Shown here piece by piece: positions 28,011 to 40,797 of a stretch of 64,000 nt of DNA. The DNA comes from Eopsaltria australis (lineage: Eukaryota; Chordata; Aves; Passeriformes; Petroicidae). Position 1 is the stretch's first letter. Each line of letters begins with the position of its first letter. Where the stretch lies: assembly GCA_034509425.1 (NCBI GenBank), contig JAVTVJ010000503.1, forward strand, positions 1-64,000. The letters run 5' to 3'. A program made the position numbers and the translations under genes. The notes beneath the pieces are model-generated. The model did no database searches. It saw only the letters and a program-made list of their open reading frames with translations, and had not been told where the DNA came from.

Positions 28011-30870
28011 TCAATCACAGCTTCTAGGGAGAACATGTATTATATGCAGTTTCACCCATGCCACTGAGAACAACCCCTAGTCAAGGCTATCTCTTGAGAT
28101 TTGCTCAGGCACTGTCCTGGCAACACTTGTTCCCAACCAAAGCCTTGCCAGGGACTGTACAAACAGCTCTGGACAGTCATAGTCTAATTCTTGATCCATG
28201 CCATGTCCCCATTTCGTTCACTTAGATTCAGAGATAGTAACAGAAAGAATCAGACCATTCTGCTAATAACCAGTCATGGTCTGCATTTCCCAAGGGACCT
28301 ATTTATCTAAGTAAATATAAAGCAAGAAACAACAGGTTATTTTTAAAGGAAATTTTTCCTCTTCCAGGTTCAATGCTAGGTGGTTTTAAAGGATGATCAA
28401 TTTTATGGCTTACAGAAATTCCTTGTGCTGGAATTACCTTCTAATATTTTTCTGTAGGTCGAAACAGATTCTTTTACATCTAGGATATCATATAAACCAA
28501 CAGCAAATTATCATCTATATAGCTATTTACAGTACCCATATAGTAGCATGCTCAAGTTTGTGGACATTTTAATTTTATTTTCTTTTACTGAATCATAATA
28601 TCACATTTAGCTGAAAGATACTGTTCTTCAAATATGCATGAAAAAGAAAAAGAAGAAGACAAAAGCTATTTTGACTTCCAAATAACCTACATTAATCTGT
28701 ATTTTGTCTGAGCTGGATTTTCTCTGAGTTTTTTAGGCAATATCTTTTACTACTTACTTAGTAACCCTGATATCTAGTTTCTGACAAATTTCCTCTTTTT
28801 TCAGGTATAGGTGTTTGATGTAATGAGTTTGTAAAAAAATTTGATCGGATTCAAAGTAAACTTGGTGGGATAAATTTATCGTTTTGTGAAAAACCCCACA
28901 AATTCCTAGAATAACAGGGTTTTTTTACTGTTACTAAATATTGCTAGGAATAATATGATGGGACAGAGGAGGAATATGGCCACATCATTTAATGCATTTA
29001 TTTATTCCTGCACTTATAAAATAAAATGAGAGAATATAGTTTGTTCACTATAGGAAGACAGAAGTGTTTTCCTTCTCTATTAACTGACTAGAAGTCTGGA
29101 AATTCTTCATCAAGACCTGAACTAAACTCTTCTGCTACATGAGATTGCTTCCTCCACTTCTAAAATGCTTTTTAAAATTACATGTTTCATATCAGAATAG
29201 ATCTCTGGGAGTTATTAAGAATAAATAATTTGATAAGGGAGTATCAACTGTCTCAGCAAATCCCACTACTTTAAAAAATGCTTACCTTGTCTAGTTAACT
29301 GGATTAATATTCTGAAAATATAGTAGTACCAATGAGAAAACTTGAGTGCAGAAATTGCATTGCCATACTCAAGCCACATAGTGTTCAATAATGAAACTGG
29401 GACTTCTGCTGGGAGTCTGGAATGTTTCAGATTCACAGAGGTGGTTGCTCCAATACTAATGATTTTAAGGTGACTTTTTAATTGAATCAAGATGATTCAG
29501 ATCCACATTGAACATAGCTGTGAAGATGGAATCTCATATTGAAAAGCAAAGAAAATATGCGCTGCATGCCCTCAACCCACAATTGCCTCAGGCACTCCAA
29601 GAAAAATGCAAACTCCCTCTCTTCCCCAAATCCAGCCTTAAAGTTCAGGTTGAGAAAAGCAAATTAAGAGCTAGTAACTAGGACTGGTTTTTTATTTATA
29701 TGTATGGGCTGCCTTAAAATTCAGGGAAAGAAGAAAGAATGAAGATCTAGGAACTATGACTATGTATTTACTTATTTTTGTGTGTCTGTTCTCAGGTGAA
29801 CATACCACACATTAGTGTAAGGTGTTGTACACTGCAGTTGTAAAGACAGTTTTCCCCCAGATTTTGAACCATAGAACAAATTTATATGCTAGCAGTATCT
29901 CTATTCTCATTTTTCAAGTTCTGAATTCCTTTTTCTTTAAAAAGGGCGTCTTCCATAGGAGATAAACGGCCTTGGAATGCCAGCTCAGCTGGATCCGAGG
30001 GAAACCAGGCTTTAATTCCTTAACATAGAAAGAAGGGAGTTGAAACAGAAGAAAAACAAGGTTTTGAAATGTCTTGCATTTATGAGGAAGCTATAGAAAC
30101 CACGTCTAGAAGAAAATGATCTTTAGCCTCCCAAACAGGGTGAGTAAATGTCTTTTGCAGAAAGAATGAGAAACCAAAGTGTCCAGTCTGATGTCGGGTC
30201 CTTTTCTGAGCTTCTTGCAGTCATGTTGTATCCGGCCTTGTGCTTGGTCTGTCTTGCCTGGCTGCCTGGGCCTCAGACCTGATGTGTCACTGCCAGTGTG
30301 TCTATCCCTGGGCTATATCAGCCCCACTTTTCTCTCAGTCTTTAAAGAAGCAGAGACATGCCAGGGAGGGCACTGCCCTGCTTGCCTTGCTGTTGCCACA
30401 GTTCTTGGCTCCCTGTCATCTGCAGGGGACCTCAGCCTTAAACCTCCCTGGCATGAAGATCACAGGCTGTACTGTTACTTATCTTGATCATTGTAAGTGC
30501 TCTTGCTTATCAGATGCTCAGAAAATGGATGTTTGATCAATGCTATAGACATAACAGGGCATTGGCCAATGGATTTATAATGTTCTCTCATTACTGGCAG
30601 CACTTGGTTATTGGCTTCCATAATCTTTACCTGAACTTATTAATTAGGCAATACAAGCTTAAATAGTTCTAAGTGATGATCACCTCTCTAGGTATGCTGT
30701 GCAATCTCAAAAGAAAATCTGTTAAAAATTTCAGAAAAAGCAATCTTTTACTTAGTGCTCTGAAGTTGTCAGTGTCATTGCCAAGGAGCAGAAAGAACTT
30801 CCTAGCATTTGAGTTACCATCTAACTAAAAGACAACTAGAATGTTAACTGTAGTACCACACCGACAACAA
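28011..30870. other. Intergenic, no gene seen
   Basis: AT-rich sequence. Only short, unrecognised open frames; no repeat identified with confidence. Confidence 0.55.
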
Positions 30871-31330
30871 GTTGAGGGAGGTGATGATGCTCCTCTACTC
30901 AGCACTGGTAAGACACATCTGTAGTGCTCAGACCAGTGCTGGACTCCCCAGTACAGGAGAGGTATGGACATAGTGGAGACAACTCAGCAATGAGGCTGGA
31001 CTTCTGAATATGATTGGAACATCTGTCATTTCAGGAGAGGCTGAGAAAGCTGAAACTGTTCAGCCTGGAGAAGTCTCGTGGGGTATCTTACCAATGTATA
31101 TAAATATCTGATCTCCCTCAGACTCCTCTATGTTGGTGACGAGGCAAAGAGGTGATGGATGCAACCTGAAATGCAGGAAATTCATTCAAGCAAATAGAAA
31201 ATCTTTCTTTCTGTGAGAGTAGTCATTAAACAGAAGCAGATTGCCCACAGTGGTTGTGGAGTCTCCATTCTTGGAGATACCCAAACACCAAATGGAAAGA
31301 GCCTGGCCAGGTGTGAAGAAACAGAATTGG
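30870..31330 (+). repeat. Older CR1 LINE fragment
   Basis: Contains GGCTGAGAAAGCTGAAACTG and CAGCCTGGAGAAG followed by diverged sequence in CR1 order, without the terminal octamer repeats. More decayed than the CR1 at 27420. Confidence 0.65.
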
Positions 31331-31431
31331 AGAGACAGGAAGACAAACCCCATGGCTCAGGGCCACTAGGAGAAGTTACTCTGAATGCTCTGAGTAAAAA
31401 GAGAGATGGCTACAAAAAAAACAATACTCCA

Positions 31432-32293
31432 TGTTATGATCGAATCATTAGGTTTCTTTGGAAATACCTCTGCCCGAATTAAGGTACAAGCGAGACCATA
31501 TGCCAATCAATAGTATGAGTTTTATTTGATAGTAAATATGAGAGAAAGAGAGAGAGAGAGAAGAAAAGAGAGAAAAGGGGGAGTAGGGAGAAAGATGGGG
31601 GGACAGAGAGGGACAGGGACAAAGAAGTATCACCACTCCGTGGGTCCCACTGGTGTCCTGATGTCCTCTTCAGCTGGTCTCAGTGGTGGAAGTCCCCCAA
31701 AAGCACAGAATGCCATGGGTTAATATACACTCAGGCCAGGTGGAAATGTCCAGGCATGTCCCCCCGGGGGAGGGGGCAGCCTCTAGCAGCAGACTCTGCT
31801 CGCATCACGTGCACTCCTGTGGTGCAAGGCGTCTGGGGAGCACTTTGGGGGGTCTGTGATAGATTGTGACTCCCCCTCAGCTGCCTCTCACGTGAGAGTC
31901 CCGTGGATGTGGCTTGTGGGGTTGGGGGGGCTTCCACAGCTGGGCCAGTTTGTGTAATGGAGGATGCGTGTGTATTGCCTCTGACCAGAGGTTACGCCAT
32001 CCTCCTCCCCCCTTCAGCTGGGGGAGGGCTGTGCAAACTTGGCTTCTGTGAGCTGTGCTTTGCCCCCACCCCAAACTCAGCCAGAAATGATTCTCAGTAT
32101 ATCTGGTGGCTTCAGCTTCTGTGGACGCATTCCTTTCCCTCAGACTGAGATGACTGAACAATAGGCTTTTCCCTTTATCTAATCTCAGCAGTTTGGCTCA
32201 GTTCAAGGTCCCAGTCAGGTATCCTCAGGGAGGCTTCTCTGATCAAAACTTTATATCAATGTTTGAGGCATGAACTATTTTCAGTCTCTGACC
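31432..32293 (-). repeat. Solo LTR E- (862 bp)
   Basis: Homologous over its full length to LTR E+ (861 bp). The minus-strand end GATCATAACA lies at 31432. The start is at about 32293, with its first base mutated. Contains (GA)n near 31538-31570 on the plus strand. No target duplication found. Confidence 0.85.
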
Positions 32294-32737
32294 GGGTAGA
32301 ACATGGTTCATCTGCAAATATCTGCATCCTGCCCCTGCTTTTCCCCACAAAGCTTCTTCCTTCTCAGCATCCTCAGTAAGAAGTAATCTAAATGTGCTGG
32401 GCTTACCAGGGCAAGTTGAGTTTGCCAGTTCGTGCAATGACGCAGACCAGTCTTGGAGGGAAAGGTGATTCATATTTTACTCTGGACTGCAGGTTTGTGC
32501 TAACAAACATATTTGTGTTGTTCTCACCCCTGGCTTTATATGCATTTTGTAGTTGTAAGGCATTTTACACTTTTAAGAGTTTGGGGAAAAGGAATGTAAA
32601 TAAAAAAATGAAATGGAACAAATTGCCTGAGGAATAAATTTGGTAAAGTGTGTTGTATTCTGGTTGTATTACAACTTTTCTTTAAAAACTATTTTATATG
32701 ATTTTGCAAAAAGTTAGGTGAAAATCTTTAAGGTATC
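32294..32737. other. Intergenic gap between LTR E- and provirus T+
   Basis: About 440 bases of unique sequence, no gene recognised. Confidence 0.6.
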
Positions 32738-32743
32738 TCACAA

Positions 32744-34722
32744 TGGGGGGAATAACTATCTCCGTCTGCGCAGACATATGAGCAATCCAACCCCTTTAGA
32801 TGAGAAATAGGCCTCTGTCTGTACAAGGTCACCAGAAAGGCAGCCGTGGCTATGAGAAAGGGAGTTGTGAAGACTAAATAATCCCCAGGTGTCTGAGGAG
32901 AAACTTGGCAGATGAAACTGTTATTGTAGATGTCCTGGGTTAGTCAGGAGGGGTCAAAATCTACGAAGTGACCTATACTGCAGGAAGTGATACAACTTCC
33001 TTCCTGAGAGAGAGAGCCAATAACCAGGTAGTTTTAAGGATTGATGTGTAGGTGATCCAATTAAAATTTGATCCTCCTTCGAGGAAAAATCATATATAAG
33101 TGGAGGACCTCTGAGCCTCTTCCTCTTTTTTGCATGCTGCTGTTCAAAGTGAAGCAGCTCCTCTGCTTCTCCCCCAGTAAGGCTAGGCCTTCTTTTTTGC
33201 TCCCCTCCACCCCCTGCCAGAGGGAGGGGGGGGACGGGGAAGGGAGGTTTTGGAAGGGCCGTGCAGCTGCAGCTGGGAGCGGGGGAGGAACCGGCCTGAA
33301 CTCTCAGCAGATACAGTTCAGTTGAAATGTCAGCTACACTAGACAGGGCCAGGCCCCCTGCTCCGGGCCAGGCAAGGACCGGGCCGGCTCCATCCAGTTT
33401 GGGCCAGGCCCTGCACTGTCACCCCAGGCCTGGCCAGCCCTACCAGGCCAAGCCAGCTTTGCAGAGCCAGGCCACAGAGACTCTGAGAGCTTCTGCCATC
33501 CATCTCAGACCTTTTCAAACAGCCTGGCAGGGAACACATGATCGTCACACTGCCAGAGAGAGAGAGATTAACTCTATCCATGCCTGGACTAAACTTGCAG
33601 ACACCCATCCTTCCTTGCAGAGAGAGAGGAACGAGTGAGGACATGTACATAAATGCAGCATAGAGACTTTACAGTCAGTGAGGACAGCAGAACCGATGCC
33701 TAGGGGGAGGTGTATGAGAAGTGCTTCGAGAATGAAGCTGAAAATTCTTTTGTAGAACTATGGTTGGGGACTGAGCTAATAAATTCCCTGTAATATAGGA
33801 AGGAATAGTCCAAAGGGGGGATGTTATGTTCTAATGGCAGCCAGTGAACCAAGGTACCTGGGTGGAGATGTGTAGGTGCTGCAATAAGTGCAGTCTGATG
33901 AGAAGCTTGAGCCGAGACACAGAAGATGCTGTGAGCTGTCCCTGGCCCCGGGGAATACCAGAGAGCTTATGTTGCCAGGAGAACCTGTGTTGGTAAACAC
34001 AGAAGAAGGGGATTTTCTTTGTTGCTGCAATTGAATTGCTCATCCTTAAAAGGGTACCCCATGGACTGTCATGACCCCCCTGCAGTAGCTGTGGGAAGGC
34101 TACTGGTGTGGGGGGAGGGATCCACCATTAAGCTGATCTTTCCTCCCAGGCGGCTGCTGGTGGAGAGGCAGAAGACCCATAAAAACTGTATTTTTCTTAC
34201 AGAAAATCCATGGTGTAAACAAAAGAGACTTCTCTCCCTAAATGAACTGAAACAAGGACTATTTCAGAGATGGTAAACTGAGTGGAGGTCGAAGTGTTGT
34301 CTTTTGTGTGTTGTCAGGGAGAAAGAAATGGAGAGGTGGGGGGAGGAGGGGTGGTCTGAGGAGTTTGTTCTGGTTCTTTTTTTTTTTTTCTCTTTTCCTC
34401 TTTGTCTTAGGTGTATTAATAAACTTTCTATATACTTTATAAAGTTTGAGCCTGCTTTGCCTACTCCTAATCTTCATCTCACAGCAAACATTAGGTAAAT
34501 TTTGGTAAGTGTGCTGGCATTTTGCCAGAAACCCGAATAGGCAAACTGAAAACCACTACAGTAACTTTCTGTGGGAAAGCACTGTGTGAACTGTAGAAGA
34601 AAAACTTATCATGTAGCTTTATTTTTAGCATACTGTAGGATATAAGTATGTTGGCTGTCTGAAATAAAGCATCTTCACTTGATCACATTGATCTGGCATG
34701 ATGTCCCATCATTTTCCCTGCA
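32744..34722 (+). repeat. T+ 5' LTR, split by LTR B
   Basis: Halves 32744-32930 and 34561-34722 together give about 344 bp and align to the 3' LTR at 43471-43816. Confidence 0.92.
32931..34560 (+). repeat. LTR B (1630 bp) inserted in the T+ 5' LTR
   Basis: Starts TGTCCTGGGTTAGTC and ends ACCACTACA; flanks GTAGA and GTAAC are a mutated 5-bp duplication of GTAGC, seen uninterrupted in the 3' LTR. TATA box near 33089, AATAAA near 34418. Same family as A, C and D. Confidence 0.9.
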
Positions 34723-34724
34723 AA

Positions 34725-34742
34725 TGGTGACCCCAATGTGAT
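34725..34742 (+). other. Primer binding site of T+, tRNA-Trp type
   Basis: TGGTGACCCCAATGTGAT, two bases after the LTR; resembles the alpharetroviral tRNA-Trp site. Confidence 0.82.
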
Positions 34743-34859
34743 CAATATGATGCCGGGCCTTGTGACGTGGTACCACCTGATGTGATAGGAGGCCCTCAGA
34801 TGCATTGAATGCTGATATTCAGTGAAATTGAACACGGAGGGAGCAGGTAAGCTGGCCAA

Positions 34860-35330
34860 ACACCTGCTGCCCCAGCAGGAAGCCTCGCACACAGAGGGTG
34901 CAGGAAGCCTCACCGAAAGGGTGGGAAGCCTCACTGAAAGGGCGGGGGAAGCCTCACACATAGAGTGTGGGAAGCCTTGCACATACAGAAGTGCAGGAAG
35001 AAGGAGAATCTTCACCAAAAGGTGGGAAGCCTCACACGTGGGCCGTGTGGGAAGGGAGAAGCCTCACCAAAAGGGTGGGATGCCTCACCGAGAGGGCGGT
35101 AAGCCCCTTACATAATGAGTTTGGGAAGCCTTGTACATATAGAAGTGCGGGAAGACAGAGAATCCTCACTGAAAGGTGGGAAGCCTCACACACAGGCCGT
35201 GTGGGAAGGAAGAATCCTCACTGAAAGGTGGGAAGTCTCACACACAGGCCGTGTGGGAAGGAAGAAGCCTCACAGAAAGGGTGGGAAGCCTCGCCGAGAG
35301 GGCGGGAAGACCCTTACGTAATGCATTTGG
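34860..35330 (+). repeat. T+ leader tandem repeats
   Basis: Units of the type GGTGGGAAGCCTCAC with interspersed GGCCGTGTGGGAAGG, about 50-60 bp apart but irregular. One unit of about 52 bp is duplicated here relative to T-. Confidence 0.82.
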
Positions 35331-35353
35331 GGAGAAGAACAGCCAGGGAGGAG

Positions 35354-35911
35354 ATGGGGATGGACAAAGAACAACTGGCAGTCCTAAACCTCCTCCAACT
35401 TATCATCTCTGTGAGTAGATTGAAATGTGATAATTCCATTATTCAGAATCTCCAAAAATGGACTTGGGACTGTGGACTAATGCTGGGAGTGGGAGTAGCC
35501 TTTCAGATACCCATCTGGGAGGCAATTGGGAAGGCACTGTGTGATGTGGTCAGTAGTGGCAGAGCAGCCGCTAAAGAGGCATCCAAATATTCCACTCACT
35601 GGAAACTCATAGCAGAGACCCTGCAGGCAATAAAAGCAGAGAGGCAGATAGCTGCTTCTGCTTTCGCGACATTAACCCTTTCGGACTCTAAATCAAATGA
35701 AACCGAAACAGCAATCACCTCCACCTGTTCGACCTGTGTGGCGTCCCCGCTTCCTTCCTCTGCAACAACTCTGCCTTCCACTTCTCCTTTGCCCGAGCCA
35801 ACCACCCCCGCAAATGTTACCCAAAGCACTGAGGAACTCGAAGAAAGGTCCGTTGTAAAACTTAATGAGCCCGCCAAAGATAAAGACACATTGAACAAAG
35901 AGCAAAAATGA
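35354..35911 (+). CDS. T+ ORF1, matrix-like Gag protein, 185 residues
   Basis: Starts Met-Gly at 35354 and ends at 35911, overlapping ORF2 by ATGA. The first about 105 residues are helix-rich with conserved Trp and Cys residues (WTWDCGLMLGVGV) and look like a retroviral matrix domain. The C-terminal 80 residues are an acidic Ser/Thr/Pro-rich linker. No capsid, zinc knuckle or protease follows. It is nearly identical at the DNA level to T- ORF1 although flanking sequence has diverged. An open frame in such an old provirus is noteworthy, but conversion explains it at least as well as selection. Confidence 0.55.
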   Translation: MGMDKEQLAVLNLLQLIISVSRLKCDNSIIQNLQKWTWDCGLMLGVGVAFQIPIWEAIGKALCDVVSSGRAAAKEASKYSTHWKLIAETLQAIKAERQIAASAFATLTLSDSKSNETETAITSTCSTCVASPLPSSATTLPSTSPLPEPTTPANVTQSTEELEERSVVKLNEPAKDKDTLNKEQK

Positions 35912-36054
35912 CTAAAATCAAAACAAAATTGACACAGACACAGTGGGAAGGCAAGCCAGGATGTCAGGCACTCGAGTCAGCCATCCGATGCCCGCCACCC
36001 GAGCCTCGGAGGGCAATCCTGCAATTGGACAATCCGCCAGGGAAGAAGAAATAA
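35908..36054 (+). CDS. T+ ORF2, truncated, 48 residues
   Basis: Begins in the ATGA overlap with ORF1 and shares its MTKxKTKL start with the 111-residue ORF of T-. It ends early because of indels and a TAA near 36052. Function unknown; probably decayed. Confidence 0.35.
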   Translation: MTKIKTKLTQTQWEGKPGCQALESAIRCPPPEPRRAILQLDNPPGKKK

Positions 36055-36472
36055 AAGGTGATGTAGTGGAAGAATTGCTACGGGACGTGCTTGAATGTTT
36101 AGAGAGCCCTAGCAGCCCATGAGACTCCAACGGCAGTCACCCAGCCCCTCCCCCGCAGCAGTTTTAGATTCTCCCCACGGCTGCTGCAGCTGGCGGCTGC
36201 TCTTGCCCTCGGCTCCGGTGGTATCTCGGTGCCTGGGCGGTGGGAGGCCGCCGTGACTGATGGCTGCCCCCCGCCAGAGCCAGCGGTGGCTTCTCCCAGT
36301 GCCAGGTGGGCGGCGAAAATGTTTTCCCCTGCGGCAACTTACCAACAGCAGTTTTCCCTGAATCAGCAGGTCTGCGTGCAGCAAAAACTTTTTCTTAGCA
36401 ACATCCTAGCAACAGCAATTTTCCCCAGACCAGCGGAGTGGAAGCATCGGCGACACTGCCTGCTCACCCCCC
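36055..36472 (+). other. T+ internal non-coding segment
   Basis: Moderately GC-rich sequence collinear with T- (about 22080-22600), no open frame of note. Confidence 0.6.
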
Positions 36473-37084
36473 TGTAAGAGACTGGGCGGAAATCCCTCAT
36501 CTGCCTCATGACCATCTACAGAAACAGAGACTGAAAACCCAAAGACCCCAAAGGGGAAAGAGGACTTTTGCACAAAGAAGTCCGGCCAGATCCTGGTGGG
36601 ATGCCTGCCAGGTGCAGAGGTGTGCACATGCCTGTGAGACCGTGTTGCTCTCGCTACCAGGGCGAAAAGGACTGCACCTGCACCCCAAAACAATGGGCCT
36701 TACTCCCCCACCTCCTGGCCATTTGCCCCTCGCCTCTGGAAGGATTACCTCACCTCTTGGTTACCTGCCCCTCGCTTTCAGAAAGACTATAAAGAGACTC
36801 TCAAAAAAGACCCCTGCGAGATCTCCCCACGGACGAGACGGAATCCATCGGCTCCGGACCACGAGGACTTCGTCGTGCTGTGGTAGCTATAACCCCCCTT
36901 TTCTCTCTCTCTCTCAACTCTATATCTCTCTCTCTTTCCTCTATCACATAATCGTGTTGTTGGCACTCAATAAAGGTGCTTTAGATTTTGATTGAAATAA
37001 AAATACTTGTCCCTGTTTCTTTTGCACTCTGAGATTCGGGTAACTAACCATCACGACTCCTGCTTGTGTTAGCGGATCATGACA
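36473..37084 (+). repeat. LTR F+ (612 bp) inserted in T+
   Basis: TGTAAGAGAC to GATCATGACA; flanked by C-rich target sequence (CCCCC left, TCCCC right). TATA box ACTATAAAGAG near 36787, AATAAA near 36968, homologous to F-. Confidence 0.88.
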
Positions 37085-38057
37085 TCCCCCCCCCCTCCCC
37101 CCTCCTCCCCCTCAGGGGGCCGGGCCAGCCTCCCCTCTCTCAAATTTTCTCCAAACTATGGCTGGAGAACTTCCTCGCAGCTGCACGAGGGGCACCTCCC
37201 CCATTTCCCCCCCCTCCCCATTTCTCTAGTGGAGGGGGGGGAAAGCGGGGGGTTCGGAGTGGAGCAGAGCAGAGCAAGGGGTTTTGAGCAAAATGTAAGC
37301 TGAGTTGTAAACTAGATTTAAATGAGTGGTAAACTAGATTTGCCCGAATTGTAAACTGAATTATATAAACACTACAAGTTGCCTTTGTATTTTCTGTGAG
37401 CTTTAATTTCTGATAGATTTACTGAACTAGCTTGTAATCTGTTTTTACTGTTTTTCTTGTTTTTACTTTGCTTTAATAAGTGTTGAGTTCTATACCTACA
37501 GCTGAACCTTGAAGCACAGTGATCCCAGAGAGGATAGAGCGAACCTGAATCCCTGCTCAAAGAAGGGATGGATCTGTGCTCACAGCTCGTAACACTGTTT
37601 TCGGAACTCTCCCAAGCCATCACTCCTGATGTATTAATAGCTATAAATATGTTATTAAAGTCATTACGTTTATTAAGTACTGTTAAGGTTAAGCGTTAAA
37701 GTTAAGTACTGTTAAGGTTAAGTACAGTTATGCATATCTATGTGTGTTATACAAAAGATTAAGATATGTCAGGGAGGCCCCACCAGTTATAACCTTGGGT
37801 CTGGCCACGCCTTGGCTCTAACTGGTAACACATCTATAAAAAATGATAGGGAAGCCCCTCCAGTTGGAGTCCTGGCTCTGGCCAAGCCTGGGATCTCCCT
37901 GGTCCGACATCTACCAAAAGACCCAGGTGTTTCTGCATCCAAATCATACTTAAGTCGAGTTTGACTTAATAATTTGAGTTTATATCAGCTGGATCCCTTT
38001 TGGGGTGTACTTGGAGACTCTATCCGGATGCGTTTTCCATGTCCTCACTGGAACAAG
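37085..38057 (+). other. T+ internal non-coding region
   Basis: About 970 bases collinear with T- (about 20930-21910, opposite strand). No coding frame in either copy. Confidence 0.7.
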
Positions 38058-38918
38058 TGTCAGAGACTGAAAATAGTTCATGCCTCAAACATTGATATAA
38101 AGTTTTGATCAAAGAAGCTTCCCTGAAGATACCTGACTGGGACTTTGGACTGAGCTAAACTACTGAGATTAGATAAAGGGAAAAGCTTATTGTTCAGTCA
38201 TCTCAGTCTCAGGGAGAGGAATCCGTCCTCAGAGCCTGGGGCCACCAGCTGGACTGAGAATCATTTCTGGCTGAGTTTGGGGTGGGGGGGCAAAGCACAG
38301 CTCACAGAAGCCACGTTTACACAGCCCTCCCCCAGCTGAAGGGGGGAGGAGGATGGCGTAACCTCTGGTCAGAGGCAATACACACTCATCCTCCAAATAC
38401 ACAAACTGGCCCAGCTGTGAAGCCCCCCCAACCCCACAAGCCACATCCACGGGACTCTCACGTGAGAGGCAGCTGAGGGGGAGTCACAATCTATCACAGA
38501 CCCCCCAAAGTGCTCCCCAGATGCCTTGCACCACAGGACTGCACGTGATGCGAGCAGAGTCTGCTGCTAGAGGCTGCCCCCTCCCCTGTGGGGGACATGC
38601 CTGGGCATTTCCACCTGGCCTGAGTGTATATTAACCCATGGCACTCTGTGCTTTTGGGGGGACTTCCACCACCGAGACTACCCGAAGAGGACATCAGGAC
38701 ACCAGCGGGACCCATGGAGTGGTGATACTTATTTGTCCCTGTCCCTCTCTGTCCCCCCCATTTTCCTCTCTACTCTCCCTTTTCTCCCTTCTTTTCTCTC
38801 TCTTTCTCTCATATTTACTATCAAATAAAACCCATACTATTGATTGGCATATGGTCTCGCTTGTACCTTAATTTGGGCAGAGGTATCTTTAAAGAACTTT
38901 AATAATTAGATCATAACA
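38058..38918 (+). repeat. LTR E+ (861 bp) inserted in T+
   Basis: TGTCAGAGACTG to GATCATAACA, with a perfect 5-bp duplication ACAAG (38053-38057 and 38919-38923). The T- copy shows the empty site. Polyadenylation signal CAAATAAAACC near 38822. Confidence 0.93.
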
Positions 38919-39146
38919 ACAAGGCATGCCAGCTGTTGCACACCCTGGGTGTTAGTAGAGTATTCTAGAATTCCATAATGTATTGCTCTGATTGACAGCC
39001 TTCAGAGATAAGGTAATTGAGACTGATCTGCTGAACTATTGAGTCATGAAAAATAACAAGATAACATAGATCACTTAGAATGTTTAGCACGTGGGTGTTA
39101 GGGGTATTCTTATGTCTAGTTATGTGTTTCTTACTTACTGCACTGC

Positions 39147-40770
39147 TGTTCTGGGTTAAGCCAGAGAAGTCAAAATCTAAGAAGTAATCTGTGCTGCAGG
39201 AAGGAATACAACTTCCTTCCTGTGAGAGAGAGCCAATAATCAGGTAGTTTTAAAGATTGATAAGTAAGTAAACCAATTAAAAAGTTAATCCGCTTTCGAG
39301 GAAAAAAACCATATAAAAGCAGAGACTCTCTGAAGCTCTTCCTCTTTAGACCTGCTGCTGCTGTGTAGAGAGGAACAGCTCCTGCTTCTCTCGCTAGTAA
39401 AGCCTCAGCTTTCCCCCCCCTCCCCCCTTCTTCCAAAGGGGGGGGGGGGGAAGGGAAGTTGAGAGCGGCCGTGCCGCTGCAGCCGGGCAGGCATGGGGGA
39501 GGAAACGATTGGAATTTTCAGCAGATCCAGCTCAGCCAGTGTGCCAGCTACACGAGAGAGAGACAGAGAGCCAGGTAAGGACCAGGCCGGACTCCATCCA
39601 GCTCGGGCCAGGCCCTGCCCTGTCACCCCGGGCCCAGATGGCCCTACCAGGCCGAGCCAGCTTGGCAGAGCCAGGCAGAAAGACTCTTGAGAGCGTCTGG
39701 CATCCAGCTCGGACCTGTTCAAACAACCCGGCAAAGAGCATGTGATCCTCACACTGCCGGAGAGAGAGAGACAGAGATTAACTCTCTCCATGCCTAGACT
39801 AAACTCACAGACACCCATCCTTCCTCGCAGAGAGAGGAACGAGTGAGGACATCTACATAGTGCAGCGCAGAGACTTTACAGTCAGTGAGGAAAGCAGAAC
39901 TGATACTCACAAGGGGGTGCATGGGAAGTTGCTTCAAGTGTGAAGCTGAAAACTCTTTTGGAGAACCATGGTTGGGGACTGAGCTAATAAATTCTCTGTA
40001 ATGTATGAAGATATAGTCCAAAGGAGGATGTGAGGTTCTTATTGCAGCCAATGAACTGAAATACCTAAGTACAGACAAGTAAGTGTTGAAAAAGTACAGC
40101 CTGATGAGAAACTAGAACCAAGAGAGAGGAGAGGCTGTGACCCAGAGCCCTGGTCCCAGGGGGGGAATGCTAGAGAACTTGAGTTGTCAGGAGAACCTGT
40201 GTTGCTAAGCACAGAAGAAGGGATTTTCTTTGTTGCTGCAATTGAACTGGGCATCCTTAAAACAGGTACCCTGTAGACTATTCATAACCCACCATAGTGG
40301 CTGTGGGAAGGCTACTGGTATGGGAGAGATCCACCATTAAGCTAGACTTTGCTCCGGGCGGCGGTTAATAGTGAGGCAGAAAACCCATAAAAACTGTATT
40401 TTTCTTACAGAAGATCCATGGTATAAGCAAAAGAAACTTCTCTCCCAAATAAACTAAAACAAGAGCTGTTTCTGAGGTAGTAAACTGACTGGAGGTCAAA
40501 GTGTTGTCTTTTGTATGTTGTCAGGGAGAATGAAATGGAGAGGTGGGGAAGGAGGGGTAGTGTGGGGAGTTTGTTCTAGTTTTTCTTGGGGTTTTTTTTT
40601 TTCTTTTCCCTTTGTCTTAGATATATTAATAAAACTTCTCTGTACTTTATAAAGTTTGAGCCTGCTTTGCCTACTCCTAATCCTTATCTCACAGCAAGCA
40701 ATCAAATAAATTTAAGTAAGTGTGCTGGCATTTAGCCACAAACCTGAATAAGCGAACTAAAACCACTACA
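39147..40770 (+). repeat. LTR C (1624 bp) inserted in T+
   Basis: TGTTCTGGGTTAAGCC to ACCACTACA; flanks ACTGC and ACTTC are a one-mismatch 5-bp duplication, and T- shows the uninterrupted site. TATA box near 39309, AATAAA near 40627. Confidence 0.92.
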
Positions 40771-40797
40771 ACTTCCTATGAAAAATGGCTGGTAATG

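Noticed and set aside
33327..33650. Paired 103-residue frames on both strands
   Set aside because: GC-rich part of LTR B; long frames arise from composition.
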